A stretch of DNA of 64,000 nt, taken from positions 124,001 to 188,000 of the forward strand of contig NZ_BSEC01000001.1 in assembly GCF_027923385.1 (NCBI RefSeq). The letters run 5' to 3'. Each line of letters opens with the position of its first letter. Position 1 is the first letter of the stretch. This DNA comes from Methylocystis echinoides (GTDB lineage Bacteria > Pseudomonadota > Alphaproteobacteria > Rhizobiales > Beijerinckiaceae). A model generated the notes under the pieces. The model worked only from the letters and a program-made list of their open reading frames with translations, was not told the origin of the DNA and made no database searches. Both the position numbers and the translations under genes were made by a program. Below, piece by piece: positions 9,523 to 18,981 of this stretch.

Positions 9523-10845
9523 CTAAACGTCGCCACAAACTAAAGCTCGCGGCGATAGCGTTACTCGCTCAAAAATTTCGGCAAATCTCTCGGCGATCCT
9601 TGCAGCTTTATAAGTAGCGTAAGTGAGCGAGTTGGCCCGCCCTAGTGCTTCCGGCTTTGTGGCAAGATCATATAACGCATTAGAAACCAGGCTGTCCATA
9701 TTCTCTAACTGGTATCGATTATCAAAAGATAGCGCTATGCCGCCACCTGCTTGCTTCAAAATGGCATGCGCACTGCTTTCGGAGGAATATATAGAAAGAT
9801 AGGGACGCTCTGACATCAGAGCTGAATAGATCTTTGAAGCAGTGTAGTGTGGCTCATCTGAGCCTAGCAGCAAAAGCCCATCAGCTTGTCGCAAGCTGGC
9901 GATCGCCTGCAGATAGGGCAAGCGTTGCGGCATCTCAGTAACCAGCCCATCTACGCCTTCTTGCTGTGCTAATGGAAAGACACTTGGTCGAGCGCCGATC
10001 GAGGTGGAGTCTGTTCCTATGAAGTTCACTTTCAGTCGTTGTGCTAGCGATGGGCTCCGGGCGCGTAGGAGCTCCAAACTACGAAGTAGTAAGCGCAAGG
10101 TTGGTTCAACTGCAGGCCAGTAGGATCCAACATAATTAATGTTGATTTGATCCCCAGCTTTTTGCTTTGTGGGAATTGAGGCATACAATCTATCAGCCAT
10201 AATAAAATCGTCAGGATCGCCTCCTATTGGGATAGCTGTTATGCGCGATCGATCAAGCCAAGGTCGTCGCAACAGCATTTCCTCATTTTGTCTTTCAGAG
10301 ACAGATGTGATCCAACTAGCGGCTCGCAGAACCTTTGACTCCAGCAATTTAGCCAATTGGTGCGACATACCGGCCTTTGACCAAGGCTCCTGCATAGCGC
10401 CCCAATTGGAAACCCAGGGATCCTGAAAATCGATTACGACCGGCAATCCGAGTTTGGTCCGAATCAATGGAGCGAGAAGTAGGTGGTAATTTGGAGCAGC
10501 TGTGATCATTACCAGCTCGATCGGCCTTGATCGCACTATCTGTGTCAGAGCATTTTTCATGCTCCAAAAGGCGCGCAAGCTAATATCTCCGACACCGAAT
10601 GAGCGTGTCAAAACCAATGGTAGCGCGGGCACCTTGACTATATTGGTTTCAGACGGGACGAGGCGTGCAAGTTCAAAGTCAAGGCGCTGTTCATGATCCT
10701 GCTCGTCGACGCAGAGAACGACCGGCCTCCATCCAGTTTTAGGAAGGTGCTTCGCCAGATGGCGAGATCGATGTACGCCCGCTAGCTGAGATGGAGGAAA
10801 ATAGGGGGAGATAATAAGAACTTCTCTTTGCATACTGTCCGACAC
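9523..10845 (-). CDS. GT-B glycosyltransferase
   Basis: This 440-residue protein has the two-domain GT-B layout. It begins with VLIISPYFPPSQLAGVHRSR (about residues 9-28), a start typical of Glyco_trans_4_4 proteins, and has VIDFQDPWVSNWG near residue 140. The C-terminal domain has INYVGSYWPAVEPTLRLLLR (about 235-254) and a helix around SALMSERPYLSIYS in place of a strict E-x7-E signature. That places it among the more divergent members. One base separates it from the upstream gene, so translation is probably coupled. Role: addition of a sugar during polysaccharide assembly, by inference from context. Confidence 0.8.
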   Translation of the reverse strand: MSDSMQREVLIISPYFPPSQLAGVHRSRHLAKHLPKTGWRPVVLCVDEQDHEQRLDFELARLVPSETNIVKVPALPLVLTRSFGVGDISLRAFWSMKNALTQIVRSRPIELVMITAAPNYHLLLAPLIRTKLGLPVVIDFQDPWVSNWGAMQEPWSKAGMSHQLAKLLESKVLRAASWITSVSERQNEEMLLRRPWLDRSRITAIPIGGDPDDFIMADRLYASIPTKQKAGDQININYVGSYWPAVEPTLRLLLRSLELLRARSPSLAQRLKVNFIGTDSTSIGARPSVFPLAQQEGVDGLVTEMPQRLPYLQAIASLRQADGLLLLGSDEPHYTASKIYSALMSERPYLSIYSSESSAHAILKQAGGGIALSFDNRYQLENMDSLVSNALYDLATKPEALGRANSLTYATYKAARIAERFAEIFERVTLSPRALVCGDV

Positions 10846-10846
10846 A

Positions 10847-12007
10847 TCATTTGTTGGAAGGGGAATTTGGGTCAGTCAGAGCTAGAGATATCTTGGCTGC
10901 AACATCTGCAATTGAAGGTGAAGTGGCCAACAGTTGCAGCACCTTCTTGCGTGCCTCTCCCGCGACTCTCAGATCCATCAAATACTGGCAAGTATCGATA
11001 AATTTTTCGGGTGTCTCTGCGATTGAGAAATCGCCATTCGACCAGGTATAACCTCTATGACCATAGCTGGTCGTGACTATAGGAAGGCCCCATCCTATGG
11101 GGTCAGCGAGCTTCGTACTTGCTCCGCGGGCACAACAGAAAATTGGGTGAAGAAATGCATTCCATGTCGCCGCTTCCTGAGCCAGTCTATCGTCAGGCAC
11201 GGGGCCGAGATATTCTACGGCACGGAAGGTGGCCGCCAACCATTCACCGGTTTTCGCTGGTCCTCCTATAATACGGATTGAAACTGGAGGCCGCTGCAGG
11301 GATTTCCGCTCTAAGGCCGTCAATATTAGGACGAGCCCCTCCAAGTTGGGCGCGTGGTCCAATGTCCCGACAAAGCCGAACCTGCCGCTTATCGGCATCC
11401 AGTCCAAAACTTTCGGCCCCACCACTCGTGGCAACATATGGATCTCGCTTGCGCCGATCCATCGTTCAAATATTGCGTCAGATTCGGACAGGACAAAGAC
11501 CTTGTCTATGTCGGAACGCATCGAGGCTTCCATGCAGATGGCCGTACCCATGGCGATGACTGACGTCGGCGTAGCCCTGCCACCCACCGGAATCGCGTTC
11601 TTGAGCCGCACGTAGTGAAGTAGATCGGTCGACTCTAAACCATGGGAAAGCAGAATGATTTTCGCCCGTTGTGGAAGCACAGAGCGGAGCTCTCCCGCTA
11701 AATGAGCGAGATTTGTGTGGTTGAGGAAGACGAAATCTGGCTGCTCATCTGCGATTTGCGTCAACATTTTGCGGACGGCCTTCGGACAGGTCGTGCGGAT
11801 GTAGGTCGTTGAAAGAAATTTCTTTAATAACCTTGTTGAGAAGCGCTTATCTATGTCAAGGAGAATTAATCGAAGTTGAATATCTGCAGCGGCTATGGTG
11901 TTAAAATATTCCATGCTGCAGATCTGGGTTCCGCCGCGTCTATTATCAAACTGCCCGCTATGAGATATGAAAATTCCTTGCGGTTTTTCCCTATTTTGCA
12001 TGCACAA
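10847..12007 (-). CDS. Glycosyltransferase (GT-B, family 4-like)
   Basis: A 386-residue GT-B protein. The N-terminal region has the RRGGTQICSMEYFNTIA segment (about 24-40). The C-terminal half has FGFVGTLDHAPNLEGLVLIL (about 209-228), where the donor-binding loop usually lies. The final acidic signature is weak; TKLADPIGWGLPIVTTSYG (about 300-318) takes its place, as in PF13692-type proteins of sugar-transfer clusters. The start is uncertain within a few codons because a second ATG (MQNREK) lies two codons inside. It is tightly packed with the next gene. Substrate unknown. Confidence 0.78.
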   Translation of the reverse strand: MCMQNREKPQGIFISHSGQFDNRRGGTQICSMEYFNTIAAADIQLRLILLDIDKRFSTRLLKKFLSTTYIRTTCPKAVRKMLTQIADEQPDFVFLNHTNLAHLAGELRSVLPQRAKIILLSHGLESTDLLHYVRLKNAIPVGGRATPTSVIAMGTAICMEASMRSDIDKVFVLSESDAIFERWIGASEIHMLPRVVGPKVLDWMPISGRFGFVGTLDHAPNLEGLVLILTALERKSLQRPPVSIRIIGGPAKTGEWLAATFRAVEYLGPVPDDRLAQEAATWNAFLHPIFCCARGASTKLADPIGWGLPIVTTSYGHRGYTWSNGDFSIAETPEKFIDTCQYLMDLRVAGEARKKVLQLLATSPSIADVAAKISLALTDPNSPSNK

Positions 12008-12042
12008 ATCCGCCTGTTTTGCCTGCTGGCCGTCGTCTATGA

Positions 12043-13335
12043 TTAGCCGAATCTCTGGCCATTTGTCAGTTCCGCGCTATAGCCGGCTTGGCGCAAACCA
12101 GTTTCTATTGAGGTTAACAGTTTTGATCGGAAGTCCCTCCACTGTCTGCCTTGGCTCGAAGCGAGAGCGCTGTGCCGCATCTCAGCTAGGCGTGTTCGGT
12201 TATCGAGACACCAACGCAATGCATCAACGATCGCGGATGTATCGCCGGCTGGGATAATAAGCCCATTGTCTGACGTGATCATATCTACAGCGCCCACCTG
12301 ATCTGTTGTAATTACAGGACAGCCATGCGCCAGAGCCTCGGCGATCACCATACCAAAGCCGTCCGATAACGAAGGAAAGACGAGAACATCCGCCTCCTCG
12401 TAAGCTTCATAAAGCTGCATCCGCGGGACAGATCCGTGAAATAAAAGGTTTTCAGCAGGTGTCGATAAAATTCGATTCGGCAAGGTCACGGCGCCATAGA
12501 CTTCAAGCAACGCAGATGAGCCAGGATTCAGTTTTTTCCATGCGTCCAGTAAATAATGGGCACCTTTTCGTAAGCTGAATGGCCCTGCATATAGGACTTT
12601 CAGTTTTGTTGACTTACGCATGGAATTTTCGCCTATTCCCGCGATAGGCACTGGACATCCCAAGGGCACGCAAAAGACTTTTTTTGGATCGGCACCAGCT
12701 TCAATATGGGAGCGCGCCGTCAGCCTGGAATTGCATATTATTACATCAGCTAGGCGGATTTCCTCCATACGCCGAGCCTGACGCCTAGGAAAATTGGTCT
12801 CAAAATATTTATCGTACGGGGTTATTAATTCTGGCCATAATTCCCGCTCTTTTCGTTGGATTTCATTAAACGCCGTATTGTCCAGAGCGGGTAGATGCAG
12901 CACACGCCCAACCCCCAATTTTGCAGCCATTTCGAAGGATCGCAACGCTGTAAACTCAAAGCATTGAACCACATCCGAGCGCGGCACATAGTTCCGGGCT
13001 ACGATTTCATCGAAACGATGGCTGCCGATTTCCCATATTTGATCTACACTCTTTGGAGAAAGTCCCGATTTCTGAGAGATTTGGCGCAAAACCTCCCAAA
13101 AAGGATAATTATGTATGAGCGCATCAGGCACTAGGTCAATACTGCGGCGCAGGAGCTCACGCTGAAGCCGCTGAGACCATTTGGTGGGAATACCACTTAG
13201 CATTCGACCGCAGTGCCCTTTTGGACGAAAGACGAAGTTGGTAACATAGGCTTCAAGCGCACCGGCTTCGCAGATTGCTAGTGCAATGTTCTGCGCATGT
13301 TGCATGTTCCCTGGATATGCTACAGTTATACGCAC
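12043..13335 (-). CDS. Glycosyltransferase family 4 (GT-B)
   Basis: This 430-residue protein begins MRITVAYPGNMQHAQNIALA. Its C-terminal donor domain contains LKVLYAGPFSLRKGAHYLLD (about residues 246-265) and an E-x7-E signature in SLSDGFGMVIAEALAHGCPV (about 321-340). Both are standard for GT4. It follows the upstream glycosyltransferase after 3 bases and precedes the next gene by 35 bases. It most likely contributes one linkage of the surface polysaccharide. The coding sequence is richer in A+T than the right half of the window, as are its neighbours, which suggests the cluster was acquired as a block. Confidence 0.88.
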   Translation of the reverse strand: MRITVAYPGNMQHAQNIALAICEAGALEAYVTNFVFRPKGHCGRMLSGIPTKWSQRLQRELLRRSIDLVPDALIHNYPFWEVLRQISQKSGLSPKSVDQIWEIGSHRFDEIVARNYVPRSDVVQCFEFTALRSFEMAAKLGVGRVLHLPALDNTAFNEIQRKERELWPELITPYDKYFETNFPRRQARRMEEIRLADVIICNSRLTARSHIEAGADPKKVFCVPLGCPVPIAGIGENSMRKSTKLKVLYAGPFSLRKGAHYLLDAWKKLNPGSSALLEVYGAVTLPNRILSTPAENLLFHGSVPRMQLYEAYEEADVLVFPSLSDGFGMVIAEALAHGCPVITTDQVGAVDMITSDNGLIIPAGDTSAIVDALRWCLDNRTRLAEMRHSALASSQGRQWRDFRSKLLTSIETGLRQAGYSAELTNGQRFG

Positions 13336-13338
13336 TTC

Positions 13339-14730
13339 TCACCCGCCGGTCGAATTGGCACGAAGACTCGCGACGATCAGCTTTTCGTATACCGGCACCA
13401 TTTCGTCACCAACATTGACCATAGTGCGAACGCTTTTCGCAGTACGGCGCGTTAGATTGTTCATCCCTTTGGACAAAAATTGCTCAATAGCCGCCGCCCA
13501 GGCTAGGACGTCTCCCGGCGGGACGAGGGCCCCGTCTTCTGGCTCATGCATAAGCTCTGCTATTCCGCCTATCTTCGAACCGATTACGGGCAATCCCACC
13601 GCTTGAGCTTCGAGTACCACTAATGGGCCCGTTTCCATCCAAACCGAAGGAACAAGAAGCGCGTCGTGGAGTCGCATCTCTCTGGCAATTTCATTTCGAT
13701 TCAGTGGACCTTGAAACGCTATTCGAGGATCGTTACCAGCTAATGCGCGAACGTATTCTTCGTAAGTTTGCTGTTCGGGACCACCTGAAGGTGCTCGAAT
13801 ATCTAAGCGAACTGGTAATGCCTCCGGTAGGGACCGGATAGCTCTCACGGCAATATCGATCCCTTTGGTTGGATTAAAACTGCCAATATATAATAAGCTC
13901 AATCGACCAGTATCATTACCGGACCGCGAGGCATTTTCCAAGACCTCCATCGCGGAATTTTCGAAGCTCTTTGAGATGCCTTGGCGATTTAATATTAATT
14001 TTGCTCTCGGAACACCATTGTTCAAGAGCGCTTCATGAACCCACTCGCAGACCGCCACAACCCGATCGGCTGCCGAGATCATCATTCTCATGGAATCCAA
14101 TTTCGATGATGCGAGCGCTCTTGCGCTGAGAGCGGTACCAAAACGGCTAGATAACTGGCCTGCGGCCCTCGACACAGACAAAGGCAGCGCGGCGACCCTT
14201 GCAGCGATCGGTCTAGACAGGCCTCGCTCGTGCAGCCAGCACGCTCCGCAGATGGTTTCGTCTATCTTGCCGTTGCAACCCATTTCACCAAATCGACGCA
14301 TCGTCCCACGGAGGCAAATATTGCTTGGCACATGAACTGTAAGAACTGTAGAAAACCCCATTCCTTTCGCCGCAAGGAGGTGCGGTAAGCCGCAGCCGCG
14401 AGTCCATGAATGCTGATGGTAGATTGACCCTCGATTTTGGGCGAGACAACGGAGGAACCCGTCAAATTCTGGGCCTCTCGAGTTATCGCGAAGCTCAGCC
14501 TTTGAGGGAACATCACTCACTGGATATGTTTCCACGCGTGTCCCTGCGTGTTCATACACTGCGGCCGCTCCCGCGGCGCGTGGCACGATGATGGTGCTTT
14601 TGATCCCTCGGCGCGCAAGTTCTTCTACCAAGCCCTCGACATAGACCTCTGTGCCACCGATATGATAGGGGGCGTACCACGCCGCAGCATGCAAAACCGG
14701 CCCTACATTGATTTTGTGCGTCTCTATCAA
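13339..14730 (-). CDS. Glycosyltransferase family 4 with a cysteine-rich insert
   Basis: The N-terminus has the GT4 glycine loop in WYAPYHIGGTEVYVEGL (about residues 18-34). The C-terminal domain has LSLLYIGSFNPTKGIDIAVR (about 278-297) and an E-x7-E signature in SVWMETGPLVVLEAQAVGLP (about 366-385). Between the domains lies a short cysteine-rich stretch (about residues 138-166, with NICLRG, MGCNG, ETICGACW). It has the spacing of the putative metal-binding insert found in a subset of bacterial capsule glycosyltransferases. At 463 residues it is longer than its neighbours mainly because of that insert. It lies 3 bases before the next gene. Substrate unknown. Confidence 0.87.
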   Translation of the reverse strand: MIETHKINVGPVLHAAAWYAPYHIGGTEVYVEGLVEELARRGIKSTIIVPRAAGAAAVYEHAGTRVETYPVSDVPSKAELRDNSRGPEFDGFLRCLAQNRGSIYHQHSWTRGCGLPHLLAAKGMGFSTVLTVHVPSNICLRGTMRRFGEMGCNGKIDETICGACWLHERGLSRPIAARVAALPLSVSRAAGQLSSRFGTALSARALASSKLDSMRMMISAADRVVAVCEWVHEALLNNGVPRAKLILNRQGISKSFENSAMEVLENASRSGNDTGRLSLLYIGSFNPTKGIDIAVRAIRSLPEALPVRLDIRAPSGGPEQQTYEEYVRALAGNDPRIAFQGPLNRNEIAREMRLHDALLVPSVWMETGPLVVLEAQAVGLPVIGSKIGGIAELMHEPEDGALVPPGDVLAWAAAIEQFLSKGMNNLTRRTAKSVRTMVNVGDEMVPVYEKLIVASLRANSTGG

Positions 14731-14998
14731 TATGGAATCTTCAACACCCTATTGGGGTCGAATCTGTACAAGATTGGCTTAGCGGCGGACTCACGATATG
14801 CACATTCCAAAGCCACGCGCCAATGTCTAAGTCCATTTAGTAAGTGGAAAGGGGGAGTGAGTTTCAGGTGATTGGATCCCCCTGAACCAGTTGCTTAATT
14901 GCCCGATGCGGAATCATCGACTGGTCGCCTCATCCAGAATCATGCTCAAGCGTGCAGATGAACTCGGGTGCGCATCTCGCTTCAGCTTTGGAATGTTC
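14731..14998. other. Intergenic gap inside the glycosyltransferase run
   Basis: No gene or clear regulatory element is recognised in this gap of about 270 bases. It is one of the few real gaps in the operon and could hold a secondary promoter or a deleted gene, but nothing in the sequence proves either. Confidence 0.4.
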
Positions 14999-15940
14999 CT
15001 ACGATCGACTAAACAGTGAGAGTAGAAAGTGAGTCCATTTTATGCCAATGTTTCGCGCAAGAAAGGGGGTTATCAGCGAATGTAACGGAAGAGGTAGCCC
15101 AAGCCTCCGCTGTGCAGCGACTGCGTCAAAGTAACTGGGAAGACGCTCCCTAAAAAGACTGCGCCCTGCCGCGTAATGCAAGCCGAGTAGCGTTTTCCGA
15201 TGTACATAGTCAAGGCTACCTCGACTGCTCCACATTTCTTCTATGCCGATTGAATTAGTGAAGAGATCTTGCGCGAAACGCTCCGGACTCCGGCGGGACA
15301 AAGAATCCGCCAGGACTCGATAGCGGGCACCCATATGGTCAGCCCGCGCGAACCGGGCACCGTGAAATGCCGCGTCGAAAAGGAATCTTGCGTCTTGGAT
15401 TATGGGCAATTCTGGACGAAAGCCTCCTACGCGCTCTACAATTCGTCGACTGTAGAGGATGGCTGCGGTGGTAGCCCATGCGTGAACCGCGGTCGCTAAT
15501 TCGGCATCGGTTTCAAGCGCGGCCCAGTCTATTGTGCGACGACATCGCTCCGTGAGGTTTCCGAAGCCATCATCGATCACCTCTAGCCAATCAGTGATGG
15601 CGACATCCGCCTGCGCTTTCTTCGCGACAGTTACGCGTCTAACTAGCGTATCGGTCTCGAGTAAATCGTCTGCATCCAGGAAAACAATCCATTGGGATTT
15701 AGTTGCGGTGATCCCGGTGTTACGAGCAGCGGAAACACCGCGATTTTGGCAGGAAATGACACGCACTCGCGGTTCATAACGTCGCACAATCGCCAACGAG
15801 TTATCCGTCGATCCATCGTCAACGACGACTATCTCTAGCGAGATGCCTTTCTGCGCCAAAGTACTATCGAGGGTCTCCGCTATTGTCCGCTCGGCATTAT
15901 AGCAGGGCACGACGACAGCAACCTTATCGTACTCGCTCAA
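14999..15940 (-). CDS. Glycosyltransferase family 2
   Basis: A 313-residue GT-A glycosyltransferase. It starts with VAVVVPCYNAERTIAETLDS (about residues 7-26). The nucleotide-binding VVVDDGSTDNSL lies near residue 38 and the metal-binding DXD motif in WIVFLDADDLLETD (about 84-97). The C-terminal third resembles the acceptor half of capsule GT2 enzymes. It is flanked by intergenic gaps of about 270 and 96 bases, so it may be less tightly coupled than the other genes of the run. Sugar donor not predictable. Confidence 0.88.
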   Translation of the reverse strand: MSEYDKVAVVVPCYNAERTIAETLDSTLAQKGISLEIVVVDDGSTDNSLAIVRRYEPRVRVISCQNRGVSAARNTGITATKSQWIVFLDADDLLETDTLVRRVTVAKKAQADVAITDWLEVIDDGFGNLTERCRRTIDWAALETDAELATAVHAWATTAAILYSRRIVERVGGFRPELPIIQDARFLFDAAFHGARFARADHMGARYRVLADSLSRRSPERFAQDLFTNSIGIEEMWSSRGSLDYVHRKTLLGLHYAAGRSLFRERLPSYFDAVAAQRRLGLPLPLHSLITPFLARNIGIKWTHFLLSLFSRS

Positions 15941-16036
15941 TTCAGGCTGCTACCCCGATGCAACCGATGTCGCTTCCTTGCAAAATTAGCGGATGGTCCT
16001 GAATCAAATTGAGAGAGAATGTGGCCTACGACAGGT

Positions 16037-17047
16037 CTACCTAATCGCGTTCAAAAGCGCTCTCGCTAATGACGGCACGTTTGAGAGCTTCAATGGCGGG
16101 TTTTTCATGACGTGCCATAAATCCTCCTTCATGGCTGCACTTAGACAACCAATGCCTTCGATCAGGTTTAGCTCTCGAAACTGTGCTTTACACTCGCGCA
16201 TCCATTGGTAAGCGCGTCTTTCGGCCGCTTGTCGACGAATGTGATTAATTTGCTGAAGTGTGCAATATCGAAGCATTACTGTTTCAACTTCGTCGACGAC
16301 ACGATGACCAAACTTGAAAGTCTTTGCGTCTTCGTGCGCCCTCATCCAACTCAGCTTTTGCTGCGTGAGCACGATTTTTCCCCGTTCGGCTAACTTAAAC
16401 CATAGATCCAAATCCATTGCATAGTGTAATCCGCAGTCTAGGCCACCCAATTCATTAAAAACCTTTGGAGAGAAAAAACATGATGGTTGAGCCATGTAAC
16501 GCCCCCTGAAATAATTGAATAGTTCTTCACGAGAAGTTGGGGGGGTATCGACAACATGCCATGCATTTGAGCCCGATATTTCCCTGAATTCTGAGGCCCC
16601 TACCACAAGAGTCGAGTTTTGATTAGCAGACCAGAGTCTTGCTACACAGGCAAGTGCACCCGGCAGAAGCACGTCGTCCGAATTCAACCAAGCCCCAACC
16701 TCTCCACTACATAACAAAAACCCACGATTAATTGCATCAGATTGACCTCGATCTCTCGCACTCGTCCAGAATTTTAACCAGGGCTCATACTTCTTTATGG
16801 TTTCCTGGGATTGATCATCCGAGCCGCCGTCCAATATCAAGTACTCAAGATTTGGATAACCCTGTAATAAGACGGACCTTATAGTTTCTTCGATAAATTG
16901 CGCTTGATTGTAGCTCGGAGTTATTATCGAAACGCGCGGCCAAGCTTCTCTATCCTTCAGATGTGGCGACTCGACTGTCCAAGGCCAGCCCACTCTGCCG
17001 GAAGGAGGCGGCGGGAGCTCAGCAAGTGTCGGGCAATTCATCATCAT
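16037..17047 (-). CDS. Glycosyltransferase family 2
   Basis: A 336-residue GT-A enzyme. After an N-terminal extension of about 38 residues, the family 2 core starts with RVSIITPSYNQAQFIEETIR. It continues with YLILDGGSDDQSQETIKKY (about 69-87) and the DXD-type SDD in GAWLNSDDVLLPGALA (about 118-133). The LNSDD form is common in GT2 enzymes of exopolysaccharide clusters. The N-terminus is uncertain by one or two residues because the gene begins with three consecutive Met codons. It lies 34 bases downstream of the methyltransferase-like gene. Confidence 0.88.
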   Translation of the reverse strand: MMMNCPTLAELPPPPSGRVGWPWTVESPHLKDREAWPRVSIITPSYNQAQFIEETIRSVLLQGYPNLEYLILDGGSDDQSQETIKKYEPWLKFWTSARDRGQSDAINRGFLLCSGEVGAWLNSDDVLLPGALACVARLWSANQNSTLVVGASEFREISGSNAWHVVDTPPTSREELFNYFRGRYMAQPSCFFSPKVFNELGGLDCGLHYAMDLDLWFKLAERGKIVLTQQKLSWMRAHEDAKTFKFGHRVVDEVETVMLRYCTLQQINHIRRQAAERRAYQWMRECKAQFRELNLIEGIGCLSAAMKEDLWHVMKNPPLKLSNVPSLARALLNAIR

Positions 17048-17081
17048 TAATAATTACGTCCGAGATTTCCAGAGAATATTG

Positions 17082-17828
17082 TTAAGCCTTCTGTATTGAA
17101 AGGTTCTCGTGGGTGTGCGCGAATTTTCGAAGGAGCGGCACACGCTCTAAAATGGGACCCATGAGATCGTTATTCGCTAGCAAGATACAGCCGCGCTTCG
17201 CGCCAGTTTCGGCCTCAGACGTATGCGGGTAGAAAGTCGCCAACTCGTAGGCGCGAATCTTTTCGGTGACGTAGTCAAATGTGAGAGCCTTGCCCGGCCC
17301 GTAATCGTCATAGGAATACCCAGGGTCATCATGTACCTGAAAGTCGTCTACTAAAACAATGGCGCGGCAGCATTTCGAAAAAATAATCTCCAATTCATCT
17401 GCCAATGGCAGATCTTTGTTCCAGTGAGAGTCTAAATAGAAAAGTATTGGATCCCGAGATTTTTGCGCTAGTGGTCCATCTAGAATTTCTCTCAAGGCCG
17501 CACGACTATCCATGTGCATCAGATGCACATTTGGTATCATACTCAGCCGAGCATTGGAGAAGCCAAAATTTTCTGCTGACGCTTCGCATGAGTACACGGG
17601 CATCTGGAAAGCAGACAGCCATTCTGTCGTCGTCCCCCGGAATGTGCCCGTTTCAATTATCGCAACTGCGTCACAATACACGAGTATTTGCGAGACAAGC
17701 AAACATCGGAGGCGCTGACCATTCATGGGCCCACCCCATGCGCGGCCGCTGGATGGGGAGCGGCGGTAAGTCAGCGCTCCGTAGCGCTTCGGACCAATGA
17801 TCTGACGCACTATGTCAATTTTCCGCAT
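17082..17828 (-). CDS. Class I SAM methyltransferase-like protein
   Basis: The product looks like a Rossmann-fold methyltransferase of the kind found in polysaccharide clusters. IIETGTFRGTTTEWLSAF is a motif I-like glycine loop (VIETGTFxG form). YSCEASAENF follows as the acidic strand 2 region. DPILFYLDSHWNKDLPLADE and IVLVDDF occupy the later strands. The Asp/His-rich middle resembles the cephalosporin-hydroxylase/rhamnosyl-O-methyltransferase group, but exact membership is not certain. I chose the ATG at 17828 because GAGGA lies 5 bases before it; an ATG 9 codons upstream lacks a ribosome site. It probably methylates a sugar, which could cap or decorate the chain. Confidence 0.65.
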   Translation of the reverse strand: MRKIDIVRQIIGPKRYGALTYRRSPSSGRAWGGPMNGQRLRCLLVSQILVYCDAVAIIETGTFRGTTTEWLSAFQMPVYSCEASAENFGFSNARLSMIPNVHLMHMDSRAALREILDGPLAQKSRDPILFYLDSHWNKDLPLADELEIIFSKCCRAIVLVDDFQVHDDPGYSYDDYGPGKALTFDYVTEKIRAYELATFYPHTSEAETGAKRGCILLANNDLMGPILERVPLLRKFAHTHENLSIQKA

Positions 17829-18138
17829 AAATGTCCTCGAACTTTGCGTAGACATGGAAATCGATCGAGCGCATGTTCTTCAGGCTGACGGGCTCCAGAC
17901 TTGTAGCAACGCGGTATGCCCGGAGCGCAGTGAACTTCCTTGGCGCAGTCTGCACCAGCGAAACAGTTAGCGACTGGTTTTGAGGCGGAGCCTCATACAT
18001 TTATGCGCAGCCCCTCTGGGTCTTGCATGGTCTCCACCAACTCTAGGACCCTTCTGGGAGCTGACAATCTTTGAGCCAGTCAAGCGCTATCGGACCGATC
18101 ATCCGACAGCTTTATTGCATCAACTCCGCTCACGAAGA
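17829..18138. other. Intergenic, no feature recognised
   Basis: About 310 bases between the methyltransferase-like gene and the unclassified gene. No convincing coding sequence, terminator or repeat is visible. The possible 9-codon upstream extension of the methyltransferase gene (to 17855) would use the first bases. Confidence 0.4.
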
Positions 18139-18981
18139 CTACTGAAGTCCCGCTCGGTATTTCTGCTCGAGATGGAGCCATCTCTGCGCTTCTCTTGCCA
18201 GTCTCCTTTTAATTCTGGTTGAGATGTGGTGATGCTTTGATTTTGGGTGGCCTGTTTTATTACGAAGAGCATGTATGAAAAATTCACCGGATTCCAATGT
18301 GGTATAGGGTAGCTCGTTGATGTGCAAGGTTCCAGCGCCGAGTCTTTGAAGAGCCACTATCGACATTATACTCTGGTCGTGGCGGTGCTCTTTAAAAAAA
18401 GACGACTCAACTTCACTGCGGTCAATAAGAAGGGCGCCATTATCCAAACTGGCCATATCATACCATTCCTTAATAAACTCGCGAACTCTTGCGCAATTTT
18501 TTAACGCGATGGCAGTTGCAGCATATTGTGGCCGGCGAGCAATTCTCGCCGAAACATTCAAACGGCTTAAACAGTAATGATTTGTCCAAGAATCGTTCGG
18601 GTGACCATCAATACGAAATAGCGTCACCTCGAACTCGTGGTGATCTGGAAACAAAAGCGACAAGTCGGCACTCTTTTCAGATAATAGCTCACATCCACTA
18701 TCGCAATAGAGCAGAAAATCATTCTCTTTTATCCTGGACAAAGTTTCCAATATGAGGAAGGGCTTCCAGAGCCAATATCCTGCCCCCCTCTCGTTTTCGA
18801 GCAAGAACCCCCCCCACTGTGTCCAGAAAGAAGGGAAGTTTCCGGCAATTCGTTCAAAGTTGTATGTTTTGACCTGAAAAAAAACTTTACTGGCGCACGC
18901 CTCGCGCTCAACGCGCTTTGCTGCACACCTAAGATCGTGACTTCCGTCGCCGAAAACTAAGAGCGTTATTTTTTTTTCCAT
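18139..18981 (-). CDS. Unclassified protein, possibly GT-A glycosyltransferase-like
   Basis: I do not recognise this 280-residue protein with confidence. It starts KKITLLVFGDGSHDLRCAAK and has the striking segments RGAGYWLWKPFLILETL (about residues 65-81) and DFLLYCDSGCELL (about 90-102). The WxWKP-then-D-x-G pattern recalls bacterial glycosyltransferase-like proteins that use a DXD-like metal site. In this one the first Asp of a DXD is kept and the second position is Gly-Cys. Its start overlaps the stop of the Wzt gene by 16 bases, so it is translationally coupled to the exporter. A role in modifying or capping the exported chain is a guess from context only. Confidence 0.5.
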   Translation of the reverse strand: MEKKITLLVFGDGSHDLRCAAKRVEREACASKVFFQVKTYNFERIAGNFPSFWTQWGGFLLENERGAGYWLWKPFLILETLSRIKENDFLLYCDSGCELLSEKSADLSLLFPDHHEFEVTLFRIDGHPNDSWTNHYCLSRLNVSARIARRPQYAATAIALKNCARVREFIKEWYDMASLDNGALLIDRSEVESSFFKEHRHDQSIMSIVALQRLGAGTLHINELPYTTLESGEFFIHALRNKTGHPKSKHHHISTRIKRRLAREAQRWLHLEQKYRAGLQ

